Of a stretch of DNA of 64,000 bases, positions 54,183 to 63,631 are shown piece after piece; within the stretch, counting starts at the first letter, position 1, and the number at the start of each line of letters is the position of its first letter. The notes under the pieces were generated by a model. It did no database searches and was not told where the DNA came from. It saw nothing but the letters and a program-made list of their open reading frames with translations. Both the position numbers and the translations under genes were made by a program. The stretch covers positions 1-64,000 of the forward strand of contig CAVXXB010000022.1 in NCBI GenBank assembly GCA_963765585.1, given 5' to 3'. This stretch comes from CAVXXB01 sp963765585 (GTDB lineage Bacteria > Calditrichota > Calditrichia > JAJRVZ01).

Positions 54183-55043
54183 CTAGAAGCCTGCTATTGC
54201 AAAATTATCAACCACCATCGCGATAAATAAACCGAACAAATAAATGATCGAATAGCCAAAAAGACTGCGGTAGTCTTTTTCTTCCTGTGATTTTTTAGCT
54301 CTCAGTGATTTTTTTATAAAATAATATCCCAGAATAAGCGCTGCACCAAGATAGATCCAGCCAGACCCTGTGAATACCAGCGTAATGCTTGTCAACACCA
54401 GGACGATCGAATAGATTAATATCTGATTCAGCGTTACCACATCACCTTTGATTACCGGCATCATTGGTAATTTTGATCTTATGTAGTCATCCTTATAGAA
54501 TAATGCCAATGCCCAGAAATGCGGGGGCGTCCATAGAAATATAATAAGAAACATGATCCATGGAAGCAGATCCATTCTTCCGGTTGCTGCGGCCCAGGCA
54601 CCTACCGGAGCCATTGCGCCGGCAATTCCTCCAATTACAATATTTTGTGAGGTATTCGGTTTAAGCCAGAGTGTATAAAGCAGGCTATAAAATAAAATGG
54701 TCGCCAGGGACAGGCCAGCCGTAAGCCAGTTAAATAAAAATCCGAAGATCAATACACCGGTGATACCAATAGCTATGGCAAATATTAGTGCTTTTTTCGG
54801 ACTGATTGCGCCCTGAGGTAGCGGGCGGCGTTTACTGGTCCGTGTCATCTTGGCATCAATATTCCGTTCAAAATACTGGTTCATGGCATTTGCGGAACCA
54901 CCGGTCAAATAGAGGGCGAATAAAACCATCAAAAAATGGAAGGGTTTATCAATCATACTGCCTTCTACCAATAGAGCGGCCGCACCGGTAATAACAACCA
55001 GTAACATGATGGTCGGTTTTGTAAGTTGGATATAATTTTTCAT
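54183..55043 (-). CDS. ctaB: Protoheme IX farnesyltransferase (heme O synthase)
   Basis: A 286-residue UbiA-type prenyltransferase with about nine membrane helices. The Mg-diphosphate motif is in NQYFERNIDAKMTRTSKRRP, and the second conserved region in LWTPPHFWALALFYKDDY. It farnesylates protoheme to heme O, which CtaA then oxidises to heme A for the oxidase. It lies upstream of act but 400 bases away, so it may have its own promoter. Confidence 0.94.
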   Translation of the reverse strand: MKNYIQLTKPTIMLLVVITGAAALLVEGSMIDKPFHFLMVLFALYLTGGSANAMNQYFERNIDAKMTRTSKRRPLPQGAISPKKALIFAIAIGITGVLIFGFLFNWLTAGLSLATILFYSLLYTLWLKPNTSQNIVIGGIAGAMAPVGAWAAATGRMDLLPWIMFLIIFLWTPPHFWALALFYKDDYIRSKLPMMPVIKGDVVTLNQILIYSIVLVLTSITLVFTGSGWIYLGAALILGYYFIKKSLRAKKSQEEKDYRSLFGYSIIYLFGLFIAMVVDNFAIAGF

Positions 55044-55512
55044 CAGTCTCTTTTTAATTTATTTTGATATTTTTAAACAATGTTAAATATAATCATGTTT
55101 ACGCACACGTTTTCAAATTATTTTATTCACTAAATTGGTCGATTTGTGTAACCTTGCATAAACAGGTTTTATTCCGGTCTAGCCAATATTTTTTTTATCT
55201 AAAATTGCTCACACAGAAATGCAGTATTTTAGTTAGAAGTTAGAGATAAAAGTAGGCCGTTTGCAATTGCAATTGACGATTGGCGATAGGTTATAAGCGA
55301 TTGGCAAGTACCAATTTCTAATCTCTCATCTCTAATTTCTAATTGAATAACTTTGTGCCTCTGTGCCTTTTCTTAGGGACTACGGGACTCAGGGACTTAG
55401 GTGCTAAAAAAAGTAATAATTTTGAATGTTGAATTTCGAAATAAAAAGTACTTTTTGCCTTTCTTAGGGACTACGGGACTTAGGGACTTAGGAACTCTGA
55501 AATAACGATATT
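55044..55512. repeat. 469-base gap with heptamer tracts and two copies of a TCTTAGGGACTACGGGACT module
   Basis: Heptamer arms lie at 55231-55248 (TTAGAAGTTAGAGATAAA) and 55305-55345 (ACCAATT, TCTAATC and related units). Then CTTTGTGCCTCTGTGCC (55351-55367) and TCTTAGGGACTACGGGACT occurs at 55371 and again at 55463, about 91 bases apart. In reverse, these modules match 25113-25167 in the same order. Bases 55044-55230 should contain the ctaB promoter. Confidence 0.7.
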
Positions 55513-56265
55513 TCACCACCCCAACATCTGCCGCAGTTTTTTTCCTGCGGAGCGGCTGATGAGGAGTTCGGTCTTTTCCTTATTTTTTATAATCAAGCGG
55601 TAGCCTCCGGCAAACCAGGTCTCGATCAAAGCCACATAATTGAGATTGACAATGGTCGCCCGATGAATACGAAAAAATTTTTCCGGATCCAGACGATTTT
55701 GAAGTTCGTCCATGGTATAATTTATCAAATATTTTGAAGATTCTGTGAAGGCAGTGACCATTTTATTTTCTGAGCTGATGTATAGTATTTCATCATCCGT
55801 CATGATATATATTTTATCGCCGATTTTTGAGGGCAGGCGCTTTAGATAATTTTGCTCCGTCTTCCAGTTTGCCAGCAAATTGTTTATCAGTTCAGCATTA
55901 GTATCACCCAATTTTAATTTTTCACGCACTCGTTGTAAAGACGAATCCAGCCGGTCTGCTGAAAATGGCTTTACCAGATAATCTACGGCCTGCAGTTCAA
56001 AGGCCTCATGTGCGTATTGATTAAATGCCGTAACAAACACCACTAAGGGATCATGAGAAATGAGTTTCAGAACATCCATTCCTGAAAAATCAGGCAGATG
56101 AATATCCAGAAAGATCAAATCCGGTTTGTGGGTATCAATCGCTCTAATCGCAGCCTCTCCGGACATGCATGTGTCAATCAACTGTATATCATCATATTCC
56201 GATAACATATCTTTCAATCTGTTTAATGCCGGTTGCTCATCTTCAACTATAAGGGTTTTAATCAT
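55513..56265 (-). CDS. LytTR-family response regulator
   Basis: A 250-residue two-domain regulator. The receiver domain (1-120) has the acidic pair D9/E10, phospho-acceptor D54 in FLDIHLP, and K103-type Lys in YLVKPFS. The LytTR DNA-binding domain (about 150-248) contains FFRIHRATIVNLNYVALIE and ELLISRSAGKKLRQML. Such regulators control surface and cell-envelope genes. It overlaps its kinase gene by eight bases, so this is one co-expressed pair. Confidence 0.92.
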   Translation of the reverse strand: MIKTLIVEDEQPALNRLKDMLSEYDDIQLIDTCMSGEAAIRAIDTHKPDLIFLDIHLPDFSGMDVLKLISHDPLVVFVTAFNQYAHEAFELQAVDYLVKPFSADRLDSSLQRVREKLKLGDTNAELINNLLANWKTEQNYLKRLPSKIGDKIYIMTDDEILYISSENKMVTAFTESSKYLINYTMDELQNRLDPEKFFRIHRATIVNLNYVALIETWFAGGYRLIIKNKEKTELLISRSAGKKLRQMLGW

Positions 56266-57370
56266 AACAATTTTCCGGTATGGTTAAAGTTACAGTAGCA
56301 CCCTGACCATATTCTGATTCCACCGTAAGCAAATTCGATTTTTTATACATAACCTGCAATCGCTCCTGAATATTGGCAAGAGCATGATCCGGTATGGGAA
56401 TTTTTTTCAGAATTTGCGGCAGAATTCCTCTGCCATTATCCATAACCGTCATTCGTATGCCTGAACCCACTTGAATTACGGAAACGGTTATGCTTAGTGA
56501 TTTATTTTTATCATTCCATGCATGGCGGATGCAATTTTCGATCACAGGTTGCAGTATCAGGCCGGGAACTTTAAAATTTTTATCATCAAAATTTTCAAAC
56601 CATGAGACTGTTAAAGTTTCATCAAAGCGAGTTGTTAAAATGTTAACAAACTTTTTGGTAAAATCAATCTCGTCAACTAACCGGACACAATCTTTCTTTG
56701 CATTAACACTGCGGTATTGTAATATGTCACTGAGCTGGATGATCAACTCCTCTGCTTTTTCCGGATCATCTTTTATCAGGGATGTGATGGTATTTAGTGT
56801 ATTGAACAAAAAATGGGGTTCAATCTGGCTTTTTAAGTTATGTAGTTCGGCGCGATCCCGCAGTTGTCTGCTTCTGTTTTCGCGCCAACGCAATTCCACA
56901 TAACTGCCCAACAGACTAACTATGCCAATGAACACCAATATGGCGAAAAAAATAATAATGACTGGTTGCTGCAGTTCAGGAAAGAATCTGGAGAACTCCA
57001 GATTAAACGGATAAGAGATAAACTCAACCACAGTATTCCATAGTTTGTTCAGCAAAATCTGTTGCATCTGCAGATTGGGTGTGACTAGCAGGGTTTGAAA
57101 CAGCAAACCGATAAGATATGCGAATGAAATGGTGATGGTATATGTCAGTGATCTAAACAGCCATTGCTGGGCAATAGGCAGCACCGTCAATTTTAATACC
57201 ACATATTTTCGCACAATTTGTATAGAAAAAACTAAGATCAGCGAATAGAAAAAACCAATGAGCACTGCCTGCCAGAATACCTGTATTTTTATCAAAAGTA
57301 AAAAAGAGATAAAGGCGCCGATAACGATAACGGCGCCTGAACTGATTAACATATTTTGTCTAATTTTCAT
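56258..57370 (-). CDS. LytS-like sensor histidine kinase (His_kinase family)
   Basis: A 370-residue kinase with four to five membrane helices (1-165) and no extracytoplasmic sensor domain of note. The phospho-acceptor His186 is in QIEPHFLFNTLNTI; the ATP-binding N-box is LQPVIENCIRHAW and the G-box MDNGRGI. I start at the ATG at 57370, which overlaps the upstream stop as ATGA; a TTG 12 codons earlier would extend it. It phosphorylates the LytTR regulator next door and may sense the adjacent beta-helix membrane protein. Confidence 0.9.
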   Translation of the reverse strand: MKIRQNMLISSGAVIVIGAFISFLLLIKIQVFWQAVLIGFFYSLILVFSIQIVRKYVVLKLTVLPIAQQWLFRSLTYTITISFAYLIGLLFQTLLVTPNLQMQQILLNKLWNTVVEFISYPFNLEFSRFFPELQQPVIIIFFAILVFIGIVSLLGSYVELRWRENRSRQLRDRAELHNLKSQIEPHFLFNTLNTITSLIKDDPEKAEELIIQLSDILQYRSVNAKKDCVRLVDEIDFTKKFVNILTTRFDETLTVSWFENFDDKNFKVPGLILQPVIENCIRHAWNDKNKSLSITVSVIQVGSGIRMTVMDNGRGILPQILKKIPIPDHALANIQERLQVMYKKSNLLTVESEYGQGATVTLTIPENCYD

Positions 57371-58485
57371 TGGGCTGTTTCGTTTACCATCCTTTTGGTC
57401 TTCCAAATATACATAATCAGACTACCCATACCAAAGCAAACAAATGTAATTGCAAGCAATCCACCCAGATATGGTATTTGAATGACCAGGCAAATAACAA
57501 TCAGACCGGTTATCAATGGCCAGAACATCACCTTTCTGCCATTTGTTTTAGTGACCATTTTCCAGATATAATCTCCAACATACAATGCACTGAAAATAAA
57601 ACTCAGGTATGCTAAAATGAGATATAGAACCATTGCTATCGCCGCCACCGGTATCGTAATTACGAAAAGCGATATGATAGTAAGTGCGGTGGGAACAACA
57701 ATCATTGTGACCAGGCCCGCAAGAAGGCTGAGGGGTGCATTGGAACGGACATATGTAATATAGTCTTTACTTGAATTTCTAAATACCAGGATTATCAATA
57801 CCCCTGTAATCAAAAATGAAAAGAATGCCCAATAGAAAAATGGGGTCTGAAAGAAGTATTCCGCTTCCTCAAAAATCAATTCCAGATCAGCAGGAAATAC
57901 CTCGAGTTTGTTTTCATCAAAGCCATCAGGAACTGTCAGTATGGTACCACCATCGGCTGAATAATCCGAACCGAATTCTACCTTATCTACCTCCAATTCG
58001 ACCGTACCGCCCACCCGGCCGTCAAGCATGGCATATCCTGTGCCACCCTTAATAAATCCGGCAACTGGGGCACCTTCCTGCAGTAATTCTCCGCATCCGA
58101 CAAACAAATTCCCTTCCAGCCTGGCATCCCTGGTCAGACGAACCTGCCGGCCAAAGGCCAGTACATCTCCACGCACGGTGCCGTCAATTGTAATGACCTC
58201 GGCAAATACGATCAGGCCATCATTGATAATACCGGTCAGTTTAAAATTACGACAGGCGACCAATACATCATCCTGAACTTTGCCATCGATTGTAACGGTC
58301 TCACATCCGGCATAGATATCTCCCGCGGCATAGCCAAACACATCAACATTTTGACATCCGGCGAACAGGTCCTGATCCAGGGTATCACCAAATGCTACTT
58401 TTTTAGTATGGCCGGAAAAATATTCTGCCGAATATGAATTGATGCTGAGCATGAGTAACGCAATTACTGCAATTCTGAAATACAT
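57367..58485 (-). CDS. Bactofilin-like beta-helix protein with C-terminal membrane helices
   Basis: A 372-residue protein with signal peptide (FRIAVIALLMLSINSYSA). Residues about 25-165 are a repeated pattern GDVxxxGxxVTIDGxVxGDVLAxG, giving a right-handed beta-helix like bactofilins/polymer-forming cytoskeletal proteins, here exported. Four membrane helices follow (about 215-365). The Ser-poor, Asp-Gly-rich turns and regular 15-20-residue spacing are visible by eye. It overlaps the kinase start by four bases (ATGA), so signal protein and kinase are made together; a role in sensing or envelope shape is inference. Confidence 0.78.
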   Translation of the reverse strand: MYFRIAVIALLMLSINSYSAEYFSGHTKKVAFGDTLDQDLFAGCQNVDVFGYAAGDIYAGCETVTIDGKVQDDVLVACRNFKLTGIINDGLIVFAEVITIDGTVRGDVLAFGRQVRLTRDARLEGNLFVGCGELLQEGAPVAGFIKGGTGYAMLDGRVGGTVELEVDKVEFGSDYSADGGTILTVPDGFDENKLEVFPADLELIFEEAEYFFQTPFFYWAFFSFLITGVLIILVFRNSSKDYITYVRSNAPLSLLAGLVTMIVVPTALTIISLFVITIPVAAIAMVLYLILAYLSFIFSALYVGDYIWKMVTKTNGRKVMFWPLITGLIVICLVIQIPYLGGLLAITFVCFGMGSLIMYIWKTKRMVNETAQ

Positions 58486-58677
58486 GATATTGTCTCCCTA
58501 TATTAAATGTTGATGAAAAGATACGGCCAAACACGCGCGAATAAGAGCAAATTTTGCCGGATGGTCAAATAGGATGGATGAATGGCAGAAATTGGTGGTT
58601 GAGTTACGGTATTCTCGCTAAGCGGAGATTGAATTGAATATATATCACATGGTGAGAAGCAGATAAAATACGTGATT

Positions 58678-59955
58678 TTACTTTTTGCGGTTAGATTTCT
58701 TTTTGCCGGATTTTTTATCCTTTTTTTTCTTTTCTTTATTCTTCTTTTTCGGTCGGAATTCGTCTGGTGAGATCAATGCATTCAAATGGGTGACCGCCAT
58801 ATCGGGATCAAGCGTTAATGCATATTCCTTTTTGGTGACTTTTAAGACATCTACCGGTTTATGTAAAAATGTCTGGATCTCTTCTAACAAGGATTTCTCA
58901 TCACTGCTGCAAAATGATAGCGCCACGCCCAGGCGTACACCGCGTCCCGTTCGACCCACCCGGTGTACATAGTTTTCAGTCTGTTCCGGCAGATCATAAT
59001 TAATAACAAAATCTACATCAGGAATATCGATCCCGCGTGCTGTCACATCAGTGGCAATGAGCAACTGCGATTTACCGGATTTAAACTGCTTCATTACTTC
59101 GGTTCGGTCAGACTGATCTTTGTCGCCATGAATTGCCAGGGCAGGAATGTTGACTCTTCCCATTGCCTTAACCACCCTGTCAGCGCGAACCCGGGTTCTC
59201 ACAAACACAATAATCTTACTTTCAGGGTTGTCGTGGATAAACCTTTCCAAAAAAAATCGTTTGTCATCCATTTCCACAAACATTACAAAATGGCGGACGT
59301 TTTTAGAAACGGCATCCTCCGGTGAAATCTGGATGCGAATGGCCGTACTTTTTACCTGGGAAAACGCCAGTTTTTTGATTTCCCGATTAATGGTCGCGGA
59401 GAAAAAAAGGGTTTGGTGCCGTTTCGTTAGTTTACGTTTGACCGCCTTGATATCATCAATAAAACCCAGGTCCAGCATATGGTCGGCCTCGTCAAGAACC
59501 AGGGTGTCAACTTGGTCCAGATGAATATATCCCTGACTAATCAAATCGAACATACGACCCGGCGTGGCAATCAATACATCGAGCCCTTCTTGGAGTTTTC
59601 GAATTTGTGGATCCTGCTCGACACCACCATGCAAGGCATAAGTCATTACACGGGTGTGTTTAGAGAGAAAATGGAAGACTTCTCCGATCTGGGCGGCCAA
59701 TTCACGGGTGGGCACCAAAACCAGACATTTAATGCCTTTTGCGTGCCGGCTTTTTTTAACCCGGTGGATCTTGTCTATAAGGGGTATGGCGAATGCCGCG
59801 GTTTTACCTGTACCGGTTTGCGCAATAGCCAGAACATCTTCGCCCTTAATGATTGAGGGAATCGCTCTAAACTGAATATCCGTTGGCCGGCGGAAGCCAA
59901 GATCGGCAAGGTTTATTTTTATCTCTTCGGATATATTATATTGGTCAAATTTCAT
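58678..59955 (-). CDS. DEAD-box ATP-dependent RNA helicase (RhlE-like)
   Basis: A 425-residue helicase. I start at the ATG at 59955 (GGGG about eight bases upstream) rather than a start 13 codons earlier. Q motif GFRRPTDIQFRAIP, Walker A AQTGTGKT, DEAD box LDEADHMLDLGF, motif III SAT, and motif VI HRVGRTGRG are all present. The C-terminus is about 30 residues of almost only Lys, Arg, Ser and Gly, likely for RNA binding. Acts in ribosome assembly or mRNA turnover. Gap to the next gene (58486-58677) has no notable element. Confidence 0.94.
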   Translation of the reverse strand: MKFDQYNISEEIKINLADLGFRRPTDIQFRAIPSIIKGEDVLAIAQTGTGKTAAFAIPLIDKIHRVKKSRHAKGIKCLVLVPTRELAAQIGEVFHFLSKHTRVMTYALHGGVEQDPQIRKLQEGLDVLIATPGRMFDLISQGYIHLDQVDTLVLDEADHMLDLGFIDDIKAVKRKLTKRHQTLFFSATINREIKKLAFSQVKSTAIRIQISPEDAVSKNVRHFVMFVEMDDKRFFLERFIHDNPESKIIVFVRTRVRADRVVKAMGRVNIPALAIHGDKDQSDRTEVMKQFKSGKSQLLIATDVTARGIDIPDVDFVINYDLPEQTENYVHRVGRTGRGVRLGVALSFCSSDEKSLLEEIQTFLHKPVDVLKVTKKEYALTLDPDMAVTHLNALISPDEFRPKKKNKEKKKKDKKSGKKKSNRKK

Positions 59956-60551
59956 TCTATACCCCGGTATTGAACGAAGAAGTTTAAAATACAACCACAG
60001 AGGACACAGAGTAATTATTTATTATTTAATGACTTAGGAGAAATATTGTTTTCTTCTCCTTTAAAACTTCAGAATTATTTTTACAATAGATCCTGATTTT
60101 TGCGACTTAATAATATGATTTACTACTACTTCAATATCACGGTCGACGAAACATCGATTTGTCGATCGGAGAATGAATAATATCTTCTGAAATTAACAAA
60201 AACAATTAAATCATTTTTTAAGTACCCTACTAATTTTAAAGTATTGAAAAAAACCTATAATTTATCTCAGTGATCTGTGTGGTTTACTTTTGTTTTTCAT
60301 TTTTTCATAGAACTTTTGACACTACCCTGAACAATGGACAAATTAAGACAATTTAATCCTGAAGTGCACTAAGAAAAAAATATTTATTTAATGCGAGAAG
60401 ATGTCATCCATTTTATATCTTTCTATATCATTGAAACAAATTGTTTTTTTGTCCGTCTTTATTATGAGTTATCTCATTATTTTGCATAAATCTTCTCCGG
60501 ATATTTTATCCGGAGAAGTACCGTAAACAAAAATTACTCAGAGAAAACACC
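59956..60551. repeat. 596-base divergent gap with an inverted ACCACAGAG pair
   Basis: AACCACAGAGGACACAGAG at 59993-60014 faces 60261-60285 (reverse: AAACCACACAGATCACTGAG), a loose inverted pair with a long AT-rich spacer. GGAGAA and TTCTCC at 60032-60060 could pair. The 27-bp palindrome before padR is listed separately. No ORF is convincing here. Confidence 0.55.
60492..60518. promoter_or_regulatory. 27-bp perfect palindrome upstream of padR
   Basis: CTTCTCCGGATA-TTT-TATCCGGAGAAG, arms 12 and loop 3, ends 33 bases before the padR start. It has the same outer ten bases, length and loop as the palindrome at 36110-36136. Being next to a PadR gene, it could be that regulator's own operator, which would then also bind before the homoaconitase gene. 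This is inference. Confidence 0.5.
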
Positions 60552-60872
60552 ATGAAATCGATTACCCGAACAGAAGAGATGATTATGCTGGCGATCTTGA
60601 ATTTGAATAAAGATGCTTATTTAGTTGCTATTCAGGCATATTTATCAAAAATTTTTGATAAAAAAATATCTCTGACCTCAGTCCATATCCCGCTGCATCG
60701 GTTAGAAAAATACAACTATCTGACCACAAAAATGGGTGAGGCAACGGCAGTGAGAGGGGGCCGTCGAAAAAAAATCTACAATGTGACCGATATTGGTTAC
60801 GAAGCATTGGAAGAATACCGCAATATCTCAAATAAACTCTGGGATAATTATTTGAAAACAGAATCCCGGTAA
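60552..60872 (+). CDS. PadR family transcriptional regulator
   Basis: A 106-residue winged-helix repressor. SITRTEEMIMLAILNL opens helix 1, and SLTSVHIPLHRLEKYNYLTT contains the recognition helix; GEATAVRGGRRKKIYNVTDIGYEAL is the classic PadR wing (the RGGRRKKxYxVT signature). It lacks the long C-terminal dimer helix of larger PadRs. It lies 11 bases before an FtsX-type permease, a common pairing in which PadR controls the transporter. Confidence 0.9.
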   Translation: MKSITRTEEMIMLAILNLNKDAYLVAIQAYLSKIFDKKISLTSVHIPLHRLEKYNYLTTKMGEATAVRGGRRKKIYNVTDIGYEALEEYRNISNKLWDNYLKTESR

Positions 60873-60883
60873 TCCGACTTATC

Positions 60884-63534
60884 ATGATTAAACCACCCAA
60901 AATATATGAGTCCGTTCTGCAATTTATTGTTGATTACGATGAGCGGGAATCACTCTGTGGTGACTTTGCCGAAACTTACGCTTTTATTGTAAAAAAATCT
61001 GGTAAAACAAAAGCGCTCTGCTGGTATTTATGGCAAATTATAAAACTATTTCCGGTATTTGTTTTTGAATCATTGACATGGAGTCTCGCCATGTTTACAA
61101 ATTATTTTAAAATTGCAGTACGGAATCTTTTGAATCAGAAAACATATTCAATTATCAATATCTCAGGTCTGGCCTTCGGTATCGCCACTTGTCTGATTAT
61201 ATTTTTGTATCTCAGAGCAGAACTTCGTTATGATGAGTTTAATGAGCATTCTGACAGGATCTTTCGTCTTGAAAGACAAAGCGTGGGACCGAACGGAGAA
61301 ATTACTGGTTCGGGTAATACATTGGCCCCTTCATTTACAATCCTCTTAGAAAAAGATTTTCCTGAATTTGAGCATATTGTGAGATTGTACCAGAGACAAA
61401 CACGAGTAGAGTATGGACTAAATAATTTTGTTGAAAGTAATCTGTTTTTTGCTGAAAAGGATATTTTTGAAGTCTTTACACTTCCTATGGTAGCGGGCGA
61501 TCCGGCAACGGCCTTATCAAAGCCGTTTTCAGTTGTATTATCCCAGTCAACAGCACAGAAGTATTTTGGATATGAGGATCCACTTGGCAAAAAATTGGAG
61601 ATTTTTAACAATGTGTTTGAAGTCACCGGTATAATCGAAGACACTCCCGAATATTCTCATATTCATTTCAATGTCATCCCTTCTTACCTATCACTCAGAG
61701 GATTTGGCGGTGAGCTACAATATAAAAGATGACTATTTTTTGGGTGCGGATAATTTTACCGATAACGTGACATATACCTATGCAAGATTAGCAAATAATG
61801 TTGATCCAAAAGATATTTATGCAAAAATACCCGATTTTCTTGATAGAAATATTCCCCCCGTGACTATAAATGATGGGAGTGTTAGAAATGCGAGTCAGCT
61901 GGTGGGCATCGGCTTTCGAAATATTAAGGATATCCATATTCGCGAGGGTGGTGAGACTGATATTGAACCGACAACAGATTCAGCATATATAACGATTTTC
62001 ACCCTCATTGCTATTTTTATTTTATTTATCGCCTGTATTAATTTTATTAATCTGTCAACCGCCCGGGGGTCTAAAAGAGCCAGAGAAATAGGCTTAAGAA
62101 CCGTGGTCGGCGCAAACCGGTCCTCATTGATCACACAGTTTATCGGGGAATCGGTATTTCTTTCATTTTTATCTCTGCTTCTGGCTATTATTCTGGTAGT
62201 ACTCTCACTGCCCCATTTCGAAGCCTTCATCGGCACAGACTTGAGCTTTAATATATTTACGGATCCATTCATTCTAATTATTCTGATCGGTATATTTATT
62301 ATTACCGGAGTGGTTTCCGGCTTGTATCCTGCTTTCTATCTGTCATCATTCAGTTCTGCATCAATTTTACGAGGTGAAATTACCCAGGGCAGCAAAGGAG
62401 TTTCCTTTAGAAAAGTGTTAGTTGTTTTTCAATTTGCCATATCGGCCGCTCTGCTTATGAGTGTAGGTATTATTTATGATCAAATGGATTATATGCGTAA
62501 CACGGACCTGGGATTTGACAAAGAGAACGTTTTATTGGTGCCATTCGAACAGGATATGAGGGACCATTATTCAGATTTTAAAAACAGTTTGTTGCAAAAC
62601 GCTGGTATTATCTCGGTGACGGCATCAAAAAGGGCGCCTTCCGCATTTCTTGGCGATGCACCGGGATTTGAAATAGAACTAAATGGCAAGGTGCTGAATA
62701 ATCCGTTCAGTATGCCACATAACAGAGTGTGGCATGATTTCTTTAAAACATATAAGATGGAAATAATTGCAGGCAGGGATTTATCCATTGAACATCCCAC
62801 CGATGACAGCCTGGCTTACATTATAAATGAAGCTGCCTGTCGCAGCCTGGGAATTGAGAATCCCAATGATGTATTAGGGGCAAAGTTTAAGGCCGCTGGT
62901 TATATTGAAGGAAAAATAATCGGCGTTGTCAGAGATTTTAATTATGAAACCCTGCGTAATGATATCGTCCCGGTTGTAACATATATTTCTGGATACGTTA
63001 ATACCATGGCAATAAGAATTGCTCCCGGAGGATACCAAAATTCAATTCAGGCGATTAATAATGTCTATGCCAAGTATAATCCGGGTAAAACGTTAAAATT
63101 TACTTTTTTAGATGACCGGCTTGATGCGCTCTATAAAAACGAAGCGGCGATGATGGAATTGTTTAGTCTATTTTAGTATTCTGGCCCTTTTTATAGGATG
63201 TCTGGGTTTATTGGGCCTGGCATCTTACACAGCTGAGCAAAAAACAAAAGAGATTGGTATCAGAAAAACATTGGGTGCGTCTGTGGGAAATATAACCTTA
63301 CTCCTATCATCCAAATTTACAATACTGGTTTTGATCGCCAATCTTATTGCACTTCCGGTTGTATATTTACAAATGAATGACTGGTTAAATAATTTTGCAT
63401 ACAGAACCGATATTAAGATCTCCATGTTGATTATCACAGTAGTAGTGTCAGTGGTAATTGCTGTCGCAACAGTAGGTTCACAAGTAATAAAAACCGCGAT
63501 ACAGAACCCGGTTAAGGCACTTCGGGCAGAATAA
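60884..63534 (+). CDS. FtsX/MacB-type ABC transporter permease with PadR-associated prefix (two frameshifts)
   Basis: A permease of about 880 residues read through two breaks. Residues 1-60 are the soluble prefix domain common in permeases next to PadR (YESVLQFIVDYDERESLCGD). The MacB-like periplasmic domain follows the first helix (YSIINISGLAFGIATCLIIF). FtsX domains appear as RAREIGLRTVVGANRSSLI and, at the end, EQKTKEIGIRKTLGASVGNI. Breaks are near 61710-61730 (GGELQY must join NIKDDYF) and 63163-63173 (ELFS joins FSILALFIGCLG). No ATPase gene is present, so its partner is elsewhere. Confidence 0.87.
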
Positions 63535-63631
63535 AAGCAAGAAATATTTTTATAGATCAACAAGAATATCCGCCAGATGATTAAAATCGATATGTATCGT
63601 CCTGATCCTTATGTCAAATCATATCCCGATG

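Noticed and set aside
60310..60362. Possible insertion-sequence end (TGACACTACCCTGAACAATG and CCTGAAGTGCAC)
   Set aside because: Some resemblance to IS3-family termini, but there is no transposase remnant, partner end or target duplication.
18937..60551. tRNA, rRNA or riboswitch genes in the larger gaps
   Set aside because: I read the gaps for cloverleaf and conserved loop sequences by eye and found none; a covariance search could still find a short RNA.
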